From NCBI GenBank assembly GCA_003141455.1, contig PLMA01000058.1:41214-105213 (forward strand): 64,000 nt of DNA, given 5' to 3'. The translations under genes and the position numbers were made by a program. A model generated the notes under the pieces. It was not told where the DNA came from. It searched no databases and was given only the letters and a program-made list of their open reading frames with translations. Position 1 is the stretch's first letter; each line of letters starts with the position of its first letter. Below, in pieces: positions 1 to 9,026 of the stretch. This stretch comes from Chloroflexota bacterium. GTDB lineage: Bacteria > Chloroflexota > Limnocylindria > Limnocylindrales > CSP1-4.

Positions 1-246
1 GCCCGCCAGATCGTGCGCCTGCCCGAGGTCGTGGAGGACGCGGCCGCGAGCGAGGAGACACACGGCATCACGACCTACGCCACGGAGCTGGCGACCACGT
101 TCCACGCGTTCTACCGCGACGCCAGGGTTGTGGACCCGGACGAGCCGGAACGCTCGGCGGCACGCCTCGCCCTCGTGGCAGCCACTAAGACGACGCTCGC
201 CAACGCCCTGGGCTTGCTGGGGATCTCCGCCCCCGAGTTGATGTAG
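1..246 (+). CDS. argS: Arginyl-tRNA synthetase, C-terminal end (partial)
   Basis: The open frame enters at base 1 (the GTG at 13 is internal) and stops at TAG 244-246. The visible ~81 residues match the C-terminal DALR anticodon-binding domain of class I ArgRS: an alpha-helical stretch with TTYATELATTFHAFY, then an R-D-A-R-V turn and a closing helix ending in LGLLGISAPELM. ArgRS charges tRNA-Arg with arginine in the cytoplasm. The catalytic core lies outside the window. It converges on the minus-strand lipoprotein with only a 7-nt gap. The family call is fairly secure from the terminal signature; start and full length cannot be judged. Confidence 0.85.
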   Translation, partial: ARQIVRLPEVVEDAAASEETHGITTYATELATTFHAFYRDARVVDPDEPERSAARLALVAATKTTLANALGLLGISAPELM

Positions 247-253
247 GCGGGCC

Positions 254-1549
254 CTAGAGGGGCGGCCGGCAGGGCGCGAAGGCTTCCAGCGCGGTCACGT
301 TCGAGGCCACGTACAAGGCCACCCCGCTTGCGTCGGCGCACACGATCGCCGGACCCGGCAGCTGTCCCGTCTTCGAGGTCGCCGCACTCTGGAATGCCGC
401 CTTGCCGGCGGCGGTACGCCAGGAGGTGCGCAGGACGACGGCCCACGTGCCGTTGGGGCCTTCGTACAAGCCGACCCGGTCGCCGCCCCAGTCGGACGTG
501 GCCGCAGCGGCCGCCCGGGATTGGGCGGCTGAAGGCGTCTCGCCTTCGAGCCATATCCGAAGCTCCAGCTCACCCAGCGTGTCCTGCATCGTCAGCTTCC
601 AGCCCGTCAGGGATGCCGGGATCGCCGGGACCGTCACCTCCACCGGCTTGACGTGCGCGGTGTACAGGTCCGGGTGCAGGATCTGCGAGGTCGAGTTGGG
701 CAGATTGGCGTACAGGGCGTTGACGGCTTCCCATCCGCCCGCGTGGTAGATGCTCTGGACGAAGCTGAGGCCGGCCTCGTACGGGAACGTCAGTGTCTCG
801 CTCAGGATCCGCGGTGCCTTTGCCAGCTGGTCCGCTTGGGGCCCGATCAGAGACTCGCCGGCGACCTGCGCCATCTCGATCACCGACATGTGCTTGATCA
901 TCCATTGGCTCATCAGTTCGGTCGCGTCGCCCTCGGGGACCGCGAGGCGAGCCAGGTCGCGGTCGCTCTGGTCGGGCGCGTCGAGGGCCAGTTTGTCGAG
1001 CCCAAAGTTCTGATCCTGCAGGGCGTGGGTGTATTCGTGCGAGAAGGTGAGCTTCTCCATGCCACCCACACCACCCGATTCGGAGAGCACGTACAGGCCC
1101 TTCGAGTCGGTGTCGTAGAAACCGATCACCTGGCCGGCCTGGAGATCGATCTCCATCTGTTCCAGCGATGAGCCCTCCGGCAACAGCCCGAGATGGATGA
1201 AGAGCCTGCTCTGGTTCGCCATCGCCTGGTGGTCGGTCTGGGCCGCGTTCGCTCTCGTGAGCCAGTCTCGGACACCCTGCGAGTCGAGCAGGACGGGCGT
1301 GACCGGACTCTTGGCCGTGAGACCGCGGAGCGCCTGGACCTGGGTCTCGATCTGAGCGTAGACCGCAAGGTCGGCTGGATTGGGCGATCCGCCCGACGGA
1401 GCCGCGGTACTGGACGCGGACGGCGGCGAAGTGGCGGTCCCGATTGCCGGTGACGATCGCGCCGGCCATCCGTTGGCCGGGCCGCACGCGGCCAGAAGGA
1501 AGGCCAGGGCCACGAGCAAGGAGGGGCGACCGCGGACGTTCACACGCAC
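254..1549 (-). CDS. Lipoprotein with HEYTH zinc-metallopeptidase motif
   Basis: The protein has about 431 residues from GTG 1549 (GTG 1543 also possible). The longer ORF start at 1651 adds a poor N-terminus, whereas 1549 places a signal peptide directly ahead of a lipobox (LLAAC, about residues 15-19). A Ser/Pro/Ala-rich linker follows. The folded domain contains HEYTH at about H171-H175, the HExxH zinc-protease signature, followed by ALQDQ. This suggests a membrane-anchored extracytoplasmic metallohydrolase. I cannot identify the third zinc ligand with certainty, and no specific substrate is indicated. The family resembles uncharacterised Chloroflexota/Actinobacteria lipoproteins. It stands alone, convergent with argS; no operon partner is seen. 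Confidence 0.7.
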   Translation of the reverse strand: MRVNVRGRPSLLVALAFLLAACGPANGWPARSSPAIGTATSPPSASSTAAPSGGSPNPADLAVYAQIETQVQALRGLTAKSPVTPVLLDSQGVRDWLTRANAAQTDHQAMANQSRLFIHLGLLPEGSSLEQMEIDLQAGQVIGFYDTDSKGLYVLSESGGVGGMEKLTFSHEYTHALQDQNFGLDKLALDAPDQSDRDLARLAVPEGDATELMSQWMIKHMSVIEMAQVAGESLIGPQADQLAKAPRILSETLTFPYEAGLSFVQSIYHAGGWEAVNALYANLPNSTSQILHPDLYTAHVKPVEVTVPAIPASLTGWKLTMQDTLGELELRIWLEGETPSAAQSRAAAAATSDWGGDRVGLYEGPNGTWAVVLRTSWRTAAGKAAFQSAATSKTGQLPGPAIVCADASGVALYVASNVTALEAFAPCRPPL

Positions 1550-1769
1550 ATTCTGCCAGGCCCCGGGTAGTGGCGCGGTCGCGCGTGTCGGCCGTCGGAG
1601 ATCACCGCCGCGCAGGCGCCGCGGACGAGCCGCCAGCCTCGTTCCCCCCATCGGATCACTTGGTTGCGGTTTCTTAATGAACTAGCTTGTTCCGCGTTCA
1701 CGATGAACGGCTACCGTACGTATAGGAACACGGGAAGATAATCCTGAACGTTCCATCCTCCCTCCCTCC
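1550..1769. other. Intergenic/leader region with nested inverted repeats
   Basis: This non-coding stretch separates the lipoprotein start from the MBL gene. It is locally AT-richer than the surroundings. It holds an inverted repeat CGTTCA-cga-TGAACG (1695-1709) nested inside TGTTCC (1688-1693) and GGAACA (1725-1730). Promoters for both flanking genes should lie here, but I cannot assign clear -35/-10 pairs. A terminator-like hairpin follows at 1770. Confidence 0.35.
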
Positions 1770-1812
1770 GACCGGAGGTGCCGATTGGGCAGGCGCCTCC
1801 GGTCCTCTTTTT
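1770..1812 (+). terminator. Intrinsic-terminator-like hairpin in the leader of the MBL gene (possible attenuator)
   Basis: A perfect 9-bp stem GACCGGAGG (1770-1778) / CCTCCGGTC (1796-1804) with a 17-nt loop is followed at once by CTCTTTTT (1805-1812). This is the layout of a rho-independent terminator reading on the plus strand. No plus-strand gene lies upstream in the preceding 1.5 kb, so it would end a transcript that starts in the intergenic region, about 105 nt before the MBL start. That suggests either a leader attenuator or a short RNA. Confidence 0.5.
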
Positions 1813-1916
1813 GCGGCGCAGCGTGGGGACCGCGAACGGGAGGTGCGGCCAGATGGGCGGCGATGGATGAGCCGCGTGATAAGCGGCGCCTTCGTCACCT
1901 GTGCAAGAATCCATTC

Positions 1917-2591
1917 ATGGAACTCACCTGGTACGGGCGGACCTGCGTCCGCATGCGCGGCAAGGAAGCGGTCGTCGTGGCCGATGCCTATCAATCGATC
2001 GTGGGTCCTACGGGACGCGGCATCACCGGCGACATCGTCACCTACAGTCACCCGGACGACGCGCCCCACCCAAGAGCCAAGGGCCACGTTTCGCGCGACG
2101 GCTCGACTCTGCTCCCGAGCAGCCTCGAGGAGGCGTTCTGCCTCGATGGGCCGGGCGAGTACGAAGTGAAGGACGTCCTGATCACCGGCGTGAAGACCTT
2201 CCGCGACGAGAACCGCGGCGACGAGCGCGGGCGGAACGTGGCTTTCATCGTGGAACTCGACGGCGTCCACGTGATCCACCTCGGCGACATCGGCCACCTC
2301 CTGACCGAGGACAAGCTGACCGACATCGGTCCGGTCGATGTGGCCTGCATCCCCGTCGGAGGCACGCTTTCCGCCACCAGGGCAGCCGAGCTCGTGGCCC
2401 AGCTCGACGTCAAGGTGGTCGTGCCGCTGCCGGTCTGCGAAGACGACGATTCGGCCGAGGCCCTGGACAAGTTCCTCCATGAGATGGGGGTCTCTGCGGC
2501 TCCGGTGCCGCAGTCGAAGCTGGCTCTCATGCCGTCCACGCTCCCAGCCGAAGTCACGACCGTGCTCCTGGAGCAGCGCGGCAAGGTCTAG
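1917..2591 (+). CDS. MBL-fold (metallo-beta-lactamase-like) protein
   Basis: The protein has 224 residues from ATG 1917 (MELTWYGR). The ORF runs back to 1785, but that extension would cross the leader hairpin and has low-complexity Arg-rich sequence, so the internal start is preferred. The layout resembles the short COG2220/UPF0173 branch of the beta-lactamase fold: an N-terminal LTWYGRTCVRM strand, a degenerate histidine region (TYSHPDD), a GPGEYEV segment, then VIHLGDIGH and a closing PVDVACIPVGG. The metal-binding HxHxDH signature is incomplete, so catalytic activity is uncertain. A cytoplasmic location is likely because no signal peptide is visible. Function and substrate are unknown; the hairpin at 1770-1812 may regulate it. 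Confidence 0.75.
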   Translation: MELTWYGRTCVRMRGKEAVVVADAYQSIVGPTGRGITGDIVTYSHPDDAPHPRAKGHVSRDGSTLLPSSLEEAFCLDGPGEYEVKDVLITGVKTFRDENRGDERGRNVAFIVELDGVHVIHLGDIGHLLTEDKLTDIGPVDVACIPVGGTLSATRAAELVAQLDVKVVVPLPVCEDDDSAEALDKFLHEMGVSAAPVPQSKLALMPSTLPAEVTTVLLEQRGKV

Positions 2592-2671
2592 GCTTCGGAC
2601 TCGGGCAGAGGGAAAGGGACAGAGAGCTGCCGGCCTTGCACAGGCGGCGGATCGAGACTCACTTTGCCGAC

Positions 2672-4000
2672 TCAGGCGCGCGACAGGACCGTGGCGCCGC
2701 GCTTGATAACCGTCTGGATTCGATTCGAACCGAGCCAGTAGGGGATCTGCTCGAGCGTGGGTACGTCCCAGATGACCAGGTCCGCCTGCTTGCCCGGTTC
2801 GATCGAGCCGATCTCGGAGTCGAGCCCCAGTGAGTGGGCCGCGTTGATCGTGACCGCGGCCAGGGCCTCCGCTGGCGTCAGGCCCATCTCCACGCAGGCG
2901 ATGGACATCACGAGCGGCAGGCTCACTGTCGGGCTCGTGCCGGGGTTGAGGTCCGTGGCGAGAGCGACGGGGATGCCGGCGTCGACGAAGCGGCGCGCCG
3001 GGGCGAAGTGGTGCTGACCGAGGAACCAGCTCGTGGCGGGAAGCAGCGTGGCAACCACCGGATGCCCCGAGTCGGCGACCCGAGCCAGAGCCGCGATTCC
3101 ATCCTCGGACACTGCCGCGAGATGGTCGGCCGAAAGGCAGCCCATCTCCGCCGCCAGCTCCGCCCCGCCCGATGGAGCCAGTTCGTCGGCGTGGATGCGG
3201 CGCGCCATGCCGTGGCCGGCGGCTGCCCGCAGGATCAGGCTCGTCTGGCGGGCGTCGAAGACTCCCGTTTCGCAGAAGACGTCGCAGAAGCGGGCTATCC
3301 CTTGCCGGGCGACCGCTGGGAGCTGGTCGTCGACGACGCTGGCGACGTAGGAGTCGGTGCCGTCGGGGCGGTCGCGATATTCGGCCGGGACGGCGTGAGC
3401 GCCCAGGAACGTCGGAACGAGCTGCACCGGCCCCTCACCACCCAGCCGGCCGATCACCTCGAGCAGCCGCAGCTCCGTCGCCACGTCCAGCCCATAGCCG
3501 GACTTGGCCTCCGCCGTGGTGGTGCCGTTTGCCAGCATCTCGGCCAGGCGGCGGCGCGCTCCGGCGAGTAGCTCCTCGTCCGAAGCGGCGCGCGTAGCCG
3601 CCACGGTGGAGAGAATCCCCCCGCCGGCGGCGAGGATCTCCAGGTAGCCCGCGCCGTGGGTCCGCATCTGCCACTCGGCCTCGCGCGTGCCGGCGAATAC
3701 GAGGTGTGTATGAGCGTCGATGAGACCGGGCGTGATCAGTCCACCGGCCGCGTCCAGACGGTCGAAGGCCTCGAGCGGGTAGCCGTCGGCCGCGATCTGG
3801 CGGTGGACGTCGTCGCGCGACCCGACGGCCAGGATCCGGCTCCGCCACGCGGCCACGGCGAGGCCGGTGCCGGTCAGCGCGGCGGCGTCGGCCTGGGCGG
3901 TTCCGTGGCGCAGGCCACCCGCCAGAGTGGCAACCGACCCGGCGCCCTCGATGAGGAGGCCCGGCATGTCGTCGCGGGCCGCGGCCGTCTCTCGCGTCAC
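2672..4000 (-). CDS. hutI: Imidazolonepropionase
   Basis: The 442-residue product hydrolyses 4-imidazolone-5-propionate to N-formimino-L-glutamate, the third step of histidine degradation. It is an amidohydrolase-superfamily TIM barrel. The metal-binding DAHTHLVFAG motif follows LITPGLI, and GTTTAEAKSGYG and later His/Asp ligand regions (RIHADELAPSGG, ATDLNPGTSP) are present, so the enzyme looks intact. GTG 4000 is supported by GGGAGG about 9 nt upstream, within the end of ftcD. It sits 4 nt downstream of ftcD on the same strand, so the two are almost certainly co-transcribed. HutI and FtcD catalyse consecutive steps. Confidence 0.95.
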   Translation of the reverse strand: MTRETAAARDDMPGLLIEGAGSVATLAGGLRHGTAQADAAALTGTGLAVAAWRSRILAVGSRDDVHRQIAADGYPLEAFDRLDAAGGLITPGLIDAHTHLVFAGTREAEWQMRTHGAGYLEILAAGGGILSTVAATRAASDEELLAGARRRLAEMLANGTTTAEAKSGYGLDVATELRLLEVIGRLGGEGPVQLVPTFLGAHAVPAEYRDRPDGTDSYVASVVDDQLPAVARQGIARFCDVFCETGVFDARQTSLILRAAAGHGMARRIHADELAPSGGAELAAEMGCLSADHLAAVSEDGIAALARVADSGHPVVATLLPATSWFLGQHHFAPARRFVDAGIPVALATDLNPGTSPTVSLPLVMSIACVEMGLTPAEALAAVTINAAHSLGLDSEIGSIEPGKQADLVIWDVPTLEQIPYWLGSNRIQTVIKRGATVLSRA

Positions 4001-4004
4001 GCTC

Positions 4005-4967
4005 TCACCCTCCCCGGGCCGCTTGGAGCCGCAGCTCCAGCGCTTGCAGCGGCGAGAAGTCGCGCAGCTTGAGAAATCGCGCCGCGCCCGCCAGTCGCTC
4101 GGACTGGGGAAGCTCCTCCGAGACGCCGCTGTGGTCGGCTACGTCCAGGAGTGCCTCCAGCGGAGCGAGCCCTATCAGCTCGGACTCGAGCAGGTGGACG
4201 CCATCTCCGGCGGCCTCCGCCCGGACCGATTCCCAGGCGAGCCAGAGCGGGGTCGTCCGGTAGTCGAGCAGGTTCATCGACACCTGCGCCCGGCCGATCT
4301 CCTCGATCCAGAAGCCCTTCGCCTGCACCCGGGGCAAACCGCCGCTCGACTCCCTGATCCGGCGCGCGATCCGCTTGGCCAGCTCGACGTCGCTGCTGTC
4401 GAGGTTGATGTTGTAGGCGATCAGGAACGGGCGGGCGCCAACGGCCATGGCCCCGGCCGTGGCATGGAGCCGGGTCGGACCGAAATCGGGCTCCCGGCCC
4501 GGTTCGCCGATTTGCGCCTTGAGGCCCTCATACTGGCCCCGCCGAACGTCCGCCAGGCGCCGCCGCGACGGCGACGTCGCCGCTTCGCCGAACAGGTAGA
4601 CGGGGATGCCGAACCGATCGGCCACCGTGGCTCCGAAAGTCCGCGCCAACTCGATGCAGTCGGCCATCGTGGCCCCGGCTAGAGGCACGAAAGGGACTAC
4701 GTCGACGGCTCCGATGCGCGGGTGTTCGCCTGCCTGGTTCTCCATGTCGATCTCGGCCACGGCCACGGCTACCGTCCGCTCCAGGGCCTCCAGGATCGGG
4801 GCCGTCTCGCCGGCCAGGGTCAGGACAGTCCGGTTGTGGCTCGCGTCGCTGGTTCGGTCGAGCAGGTGGGCGCCGGGCACGCTCTCGACGGTCGAGACCA
4901 GCCTGTCCACCACATCGAGCCGCCGGCCCTCGCTGAAGTTGGGGACCGATTCGACGAGCTTGGTCAC
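4005..4967 (-). CDS. ftcD: Glutamate formimidoyltransferase
   Basis: This 320-residue protein transfers the formimino group from formiminoglutamate to tetrahydrofolate, giving glutamate and 5-formimino-THF. GTG 4967 (VTKLVESVPNFSEG) is chosen over the longer ORF start at 5027 because GGAGG lies 5-6 nt upstream and the protein then begins at the conserved family N-terminus. Visible hallmarks are VPNFSEGR, DASHNRTVLT, EHPRIGAVDVVPFVP and AYNINLDS. It is the transferase domain only; the cyclodeaminase half that is fused in animals is encoded separately here by fchA (22800-23468). First gene of the ftcD-hutI pair; divergent from the MFS gene at 5102. Confidence 0.93.
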   Translation of the reverse strand: MTKLVESVPNFSEGRRLDVVDRLVSTVESVPGAHLLDRTSDASHNRTVLTLAGETAPILEALERTVAVAVAEIDMENQAGEHPRIGAVDVVPFVPLAGATMADCIELARTFGATVADRFGIPVYLFGEAATSPSRRRLADVRRGQYEGLKAQIGEPGREPDFGPTRLHATAGAMAVGARPFLIAYNINLDSSDVELAKRIARRIRESSGGLPRVQAKGFWIEEIGRAQVSMNLLDYRTTPLWLAWESVRAEAAGDGVHLLESELIGLAPLEALLDVADHSGVSEELPQSERLAGAARFLKLRDFSPLQALELRLQAARGG

Positions 4968-5101
4968 GCTTCCTCCGTCTGCCTTGTCGCCCTTGGCTCC
5001 GCGGCGCCGACTTCCGTATCGTGGCACACGGGCAATGCGACGGGTCGCCTAATGCCCGATCCGATCGCCGCGGATAGCATGCCGCGAATGAAGGAACAGG
5101 T

Positions 5102-6394
5102 ATGGCCTCGCTAGCCCGACCGTCCGTGTGGCGGCACCGAGATTTCGTGAAGCTCTGGTCCGCGGCGACCGTGTCGGTGCTCGGCAGCCAGGTGACGGTG
5201 ATCGCCCTGCCATACATCGCCCTGACCATGCTCGGGGCGAGCGTCCTGCAGGTCTCGGCTCTCGCGGCCGTCGAGATGCTGCCGTTCCTCCTGTTCACCC
5301 TGCCTGCCGGCGCGTGGCTGGATCGCACCCGACGGCGCCCCGTGCTGATCGCCGCCGACATCGGCCGGGGGGTGGTCCTCCTGTCCGTTCCCGTGGCGTA
5401 CGCGCTCGACGCGCTGAGCCTGTGGCAGCTCTACGCCGTCGCCTTCGCAACCGGGACGTTGACGGCCTTCTTCGATGTGGCCGACCAGTCGTACCTGCCG
5501 GAGATCCTGGACCGCGACGCCCTGGTCGACGGCAACGCCAACCTGCAGATCAGCGCCTCGGTGGCGCAGATCGGCGGCCCGGTCCTCGGCGGAAACCTGA
5601 TTGCCATCGCGACCGCGCCGTTCGCGATCGCTTTCGACGCCCTGAGCTTCTTCGTCTCCGGCGGGTTTCTGAGTTCCATCCGCCGGCGCGACGAGAAGCC
5701 AGGGCGGCGCCTCGACGCAGACGGCCGCCCGACTTCGATACGCAGCGACATAGCCGAAGGGCTCAGGTATGTCCTGGGACACCGCTACCTGCGGCCGATC
5801 GCTGCCTGCACCGGCACGTCGAACCTGTTCTCGGCTGCCCTGTTCGGCATCTTCCCCGTCCTGATCTGGGATGAGCTGCGGCTGCCGCCCGCGTTCTTCG
5901 GGACCGTGATTGGACTGGCCAGCTTAGGCTTCCTGGTCGGTGCCGCTCTCTCGAGCCGGCTGCCCCGGGCCATCGGCCTGGGTCGCACGATCGTGATCTC
6001 GGCCGCGCTCAGCTCTCCGGCAATGCTGCTCGTGGCACTCACGCCCGCGGCGCTCGACTGGGCCGCCGTGACCCTCTTCGTCGGCTGGTTCTTCACCGGT
6101 CTCACCCAGGTGGTCTACAACGTGGCCCAGGTCAGCCTGCGTCAGGCAATCACGCCGCTCGACATGCAGAGCCGGATGAACGCGACGATGAGGTTCATCG
6201 TCTGGGGCACGATCCCGATCGGCTCGCTGATGGGCGGCGTCATGGCCTCGGTCATGCCGGTGAGGTCGGCCCTGATCGTCGCCGCGTTGGCCACGTTCGC
6301 GTCGGTGCTGCCGGTGCTGATATCACCGGTCAGATCGCTGCGCGAGATACCGCGGGAAGCCGGCCCGACTCGCGGCCAGGCTGCCGCGGGCTGA
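5102..6394 (+). CDS. MFS transporter (MFS_3-like)
   Basis: The 430-residue product is a major-facilitator membrane protein with about 12 hydrophobic segments. The segment between TM2 and TM3 carries the A-motif-like GAWLDRTRRRPVLIAADIGRG. N-terminal PSVWRHRDFVKLWSAATVS is typical of the enterobactin-exporter-like MFS_3 branch, which usually exports small molecules. An AAGGAAC-like Shine-Dalgarno site lies about 6 nt before ATG 5102. It is divergent from ftcD across a 134-bp promoter region. A role in histidine or imidazole-compound transport is conceivable from location only; nothing in the sequence fixes the substrate. Confidence 0.85.
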   Translation: MASLARPSVWRHRDFVKLWSAATVSVLGSQVTVIALPYIALTMLGASVLQVSALAAVEMLPFLLFTLPAGAWLDRTRRRPVLIAADIGRGVVLLSVPVAYALDALSLWQLYAVAFATGTLTAFFDVADQSYLPEILDRDALVDGNANLQISASVAQIGGPVLGGNLIAIATAPFAIAFDALSFFVSGGFLSSIRRRDEKPGRRLDADGRPTSIRSDIAEGLRYVLGHRYLRPIAACTGTSNLFSAALFGIFPVLIWDELRLPPAFFGTVIGLASLGFLVGAALSSRLPRAIGLGRTIVISAALSSPAMLLVALTPAALDWAAVTLFVGWFFTGLTQVVYNVAQVSLRQAITPLDMQSRMNATMRFIVWGTIPIGSLMGGVMASVMPVRSALIVAALATFASVLPVLISPVRSLREIPREAGPTRGQAAAG

Positions 6395-6456
6395 CGCGGC
6401 GCTGCCGGCGCGGCTGCGGCCCCTCGGCTGTATCCCGGCTACTCGGTCTGCCCGGT

Positions 6457-7170
6457 CTACTCGGTCTGCTCGCGGCGCGCTCCCGCGGCCCGGTCCCAGA
6501 CGCTGTGGTCCATCCGTTCGTTGGCGACGAGCCAGAGCGAGCCGATCGGGCCGAAGCTCATCGTGCCGATGCCGAGCATCTCGACGCCCGGGGCGAAGCC
6601 GTGGATTTCCGCGACCACGTTCCCATGCAGCGGGTAGCCACCCGACAGCCGCTCGGGCTCAAGCACCGTGGCCTTCGGTATCAGCGACAGCTCCTCCGGG
6701 GCGCGGGGCATCTCTTCGTCCGGGTCGTTCTTGGAGTAGGGTTGGATCATCAGCGCGCCCGCTTCCCACCTCATCAGGAACCGCTCGATGGTGTCGCCGA
6801 TGACGGAGACCCCTTCCGGAGTCGCGATGGCCGCGAAGTCGAGCCCTTGGTCGTCCGAGAGAAAACCCAGCGCGGTCTGGTCCAGCAGCTTGGCAATCGC
6901 GGCCGTGGCGGTCAGCCACGGAGCCTGTTCGAAGGGCTGTTCCTCACTACCGAGCACGCGCAGGGCGTCGACGTAGCTCGGCGCGAGAGGTCTGGCGGCG
7001 CGGATCGCGGCGCGATCCCCCGGCTTGAGCGCCGGCAGGTCCAGGTCGAGAAGCCACAGCTCGCGACCGACCATTTCGAAGAGCTTGTAGCCGTGCCGGC
7101 GCTGCAACTCCGGCAGGGCGGCCTCGCTCGGCCTCTGCTTCAGCAGCACTCCCTGGATTCTGTGCGCCAC
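6457..7170 (-). CDS. Uncharacterised protein between hutU and an MFS gene
   Basis: The 237-residue soluble protein is not one I recognise. No signal peptide, membrane segment or catalytic motif stands out. The N-terminus (MAHRIQGVLLKQRPSEAALPEL) is followed by mixed alpha/beta sequence with several glycine-rich turns near the C-terminus (GVEMLGIGTMSFGPIGSLWLV). GTG 7170 has GAGGGGAAG upstream. It lies 54 nt downstream of hutU on the same strand and could be co-transcribed with it, but a link to histidine catabolism is only positional. Confidence 0.55.
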   Translation of the reverse strand: MAHRIQGVLLKQRPSEAALPELQRRHGYKLFEMVGRELWLLDLDLPALKPGDRAAIRAARPLAPSYVDALRVLGSEEQPFEQAPWLTATAAIAKLLDQTALGFLSDDQGLDFAAIATPEGVSVIGDTIERFLMRWEAGALMIQPYSKNDPDEEMPRAPEELSLIPKATVLEPERLSGGYPLHGNVVAEIHGFAPGVEMLGIGTMSFGPIGSLWLVANERMDHSVWDRAAGARREQTE

Positions 7171-7224
7171 AGGGTTCTTCCCCTCACAGAGGTAGTAATG
7201 GACCAGAGCGTAACCGGCCGTGGC

Positions 7225-8922
7225 CTAGCTTGTTGAGTCCTCAGGATCGAGCATAGGGAGTCTAATGCCTCGCTCCCGGGCGACCTCGATAGCACTTTCG
7301 TACCCGGCATCGGCATGACGCATCACGCCCGTGCCCGGATCTGTGGTGAGCACCCGCTCCAGCTTCTGCGCCGCAAGGTCCGTGCCGTCGGCGACGACCA
7401 CCATCCCTGCGTGCTGTGAGTAGCCGATCCCCGTCCCGCCGCCGTGGTGGATCGACACCCAGCTGGCACCGGCCGCGGTATTCACCAGGGCGTTGAGAAG
7501 CGGCCAATCGGCGATCGCGTCGGACCCGTCGCGCATCGACTCCGTCTCGCGGTTGGGCGAGGCCACCGAGCCCGAGTCGAGATGGTCGCGGCCGATGACG
7601 ATCGGGGCGGCGACGGCGCCCGACCGAACCAGCTCGTTGAACGCCAGCCCCGCTCGAGCTCTCTCGCCGTAGCCGAGCCAGCAGATGCGGGCCGGCAGGC
7701 CCTGGAACGGCACCCGGGCCTCGGCCATCTCGATCCATCGCCGCAGCGACGCGTTGTCGGGGAACAGCTCCAGGATGGTTCGGTCCGTGGTGCGGATGTC
7801 GTCTGGATCGCCGGAGAGCGCGGCCCAGCGGAACGGCCCCTTGCCCTCGCAGAAGAGCGGCCGGATGAAGGCGGGCACGAAGCCCGGGAAGTCGAACGCG
7901 TTGGCCACGCCGGCGGCTTGAGCCTGGGCGCGGATGTTGTTGCCGTAGTCGAAGGTCACGGAGCCGGCGGCCCGGAAGGCCAGCATCGCCCGGACGTGGT
8001 CGGCCATGGAGGACATAGCGCGGCGTACGTACTCGTCCGGGTCCCGGCTCCGCAGGTCGGCCGCGCCGGCCACCGATACCCCCGCCGGAACGTAGCCGTT
8101 CAGGGCGTCGTGGGCGGAGGTCTGGTCCGTGACGATGTCGAATCGCTCGCCCCGCCGGACCAGGTCGGGCTCGAGTTCCGCGGCGTTGCCGACCAGCGCG
8201 ATCGACTCCGCACGCCCGGCGGCCGCAGCCTCACGCGCCCAGCGGAGGGCCTCGTCCGGCGCGTGCGTGAGCCGGTCCACGTACCCGATCTCCAGACGCC
8301 GCGCCGCCCGAGCTTCGTCCACCTCGATCACCAGGGCCACGCCGCCGTTCATCGTGACGGCCAACGGCTGAGCGCCGCCCATCCCGCCCAGGCCCGCCGT
8401 GAGCGTGACGCGCCCGTGGAGCGACCCGCCGAAGTGCTGGCGAGCGAGCTCCGCGAATGTCTCGTAGGTGCCTTGCAGGATCCCCTGCGTCCCGATGTAG
8501 ATCCACGATCCGGCGGTCATCTGGCCGTACATCGTCAGGCCGGCCCGCTCGAGCTCCCGGAACGTCTCCCAATTCGCCCACTTGCCCACCAGATTCGAGT
8601 TGGCGATCAGGACACGCGGCGCCCATTCATGCGTTCGGAATACCCCAACCGGCTTGCCCGACTGCACGAGCAACGTCTCGTCGTTCTCCAGGCGGCGCAG
8701 CTCGCGAACGATCGCGTCGAAGGCGGCCCAGCTTCGGGCGGCTCGGCCGGTGCCGCCGTAGACCACGAGATCCTGAGGGCGTTCCGCCACATCCGGATCC
8801 AGGTTGTTCATGAGCATGCGCAGGGCGGCCTCCTGGGCCCATCCCTTGCAGCTTCGCGCGGGACCGCGAGGTGCGCGGACGGTCCGGGGTCCCGGCCTGG
8901 CGGCGCTCGTCTCGATCGCCAT
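7225..8922 (-). CDS. hutU: Urocanate hydratase
   Basis: The 565-residue enzyme adds water to urocanate to form imidazolonepropionate using tightly bound NAD. The ORF track runs to 9567, but ATG 8922 ([11 protein letters not shown]) is the true start: GGAGG sits 5 nt upstream and the length then matches the family (~550-560). Conserved blocks seen include [43 protein letters not shown] and the C-terminal active-site [12 protein letters not shown] and [17 protein letters not shown]. It acts in the cytoplasm between HutH (13955-15637) and HutI. It is separated from both by unrelated genes although all are on the minus strand. Confidence 0.96.
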   Translation of the reverse strand: MAIETSAARPGPRTVRAPRGPARSCKGWAQEAALRMLMNNLDPDVAERPQDLVVYGGTGRAARSWAAFDAIVRELRRLENDETLLVQSGKPVGVFRTHEWAPRVLIANSNLVGKWANWETFRELERAGLTMYGQMTAGSWIYIGTQGILQGTYETFAELARQHFGGSLHGRVTLTAGLGGMGGAQPLAVTMNGGVALVIEVDEARAARRLEIGYVDRLTHAPDEALRWAREAAAAGRAESIALVGNAAELEPDLVRRGERFDIVTDQTSAHDALNGYVPAGVSVAGAADLRSRDPDEYVRRAMSSMADHVRAMLAFRAAGSVTFDYGNNIRAQAQAAGVANAFDFPGFVPAFIRPLFCEGKGPFRWAALSGDPDDIRTTDRTILELFPDNASLRRWIEMAEARVPFQGLPARICWLGYGERARAGLAFNELVRSGAVAAPIVIGRDHLDSGSVASPNRETESMRDGSDAIADWPLLNALVNTAAGASWVSIHHGGGTGIGYSQHAGMVVVADGTDLAAQKLERVLTTDPGTGVMRHADAGYESAIEVARERGIRLPMLDPEDSTS

Positions 8923-9026
8923 CGAAACCTCCGAAGAACTGCCCGAGCCTCGCTCGGGCGTCACGACTGCAGTGTGCGCCGGTTCGGGCGAGGCGTCATG
9001 CGGCAGGTCGGGCGGGCACCAACGAT

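Noticed and set aside
6439-6469. 18-bp-period repeat CTACTCGGTCTGC x2 near the stop of 6457-7170
   Set aside because: Only two short copies at a gene end; no structural or regulatory meaning visible.
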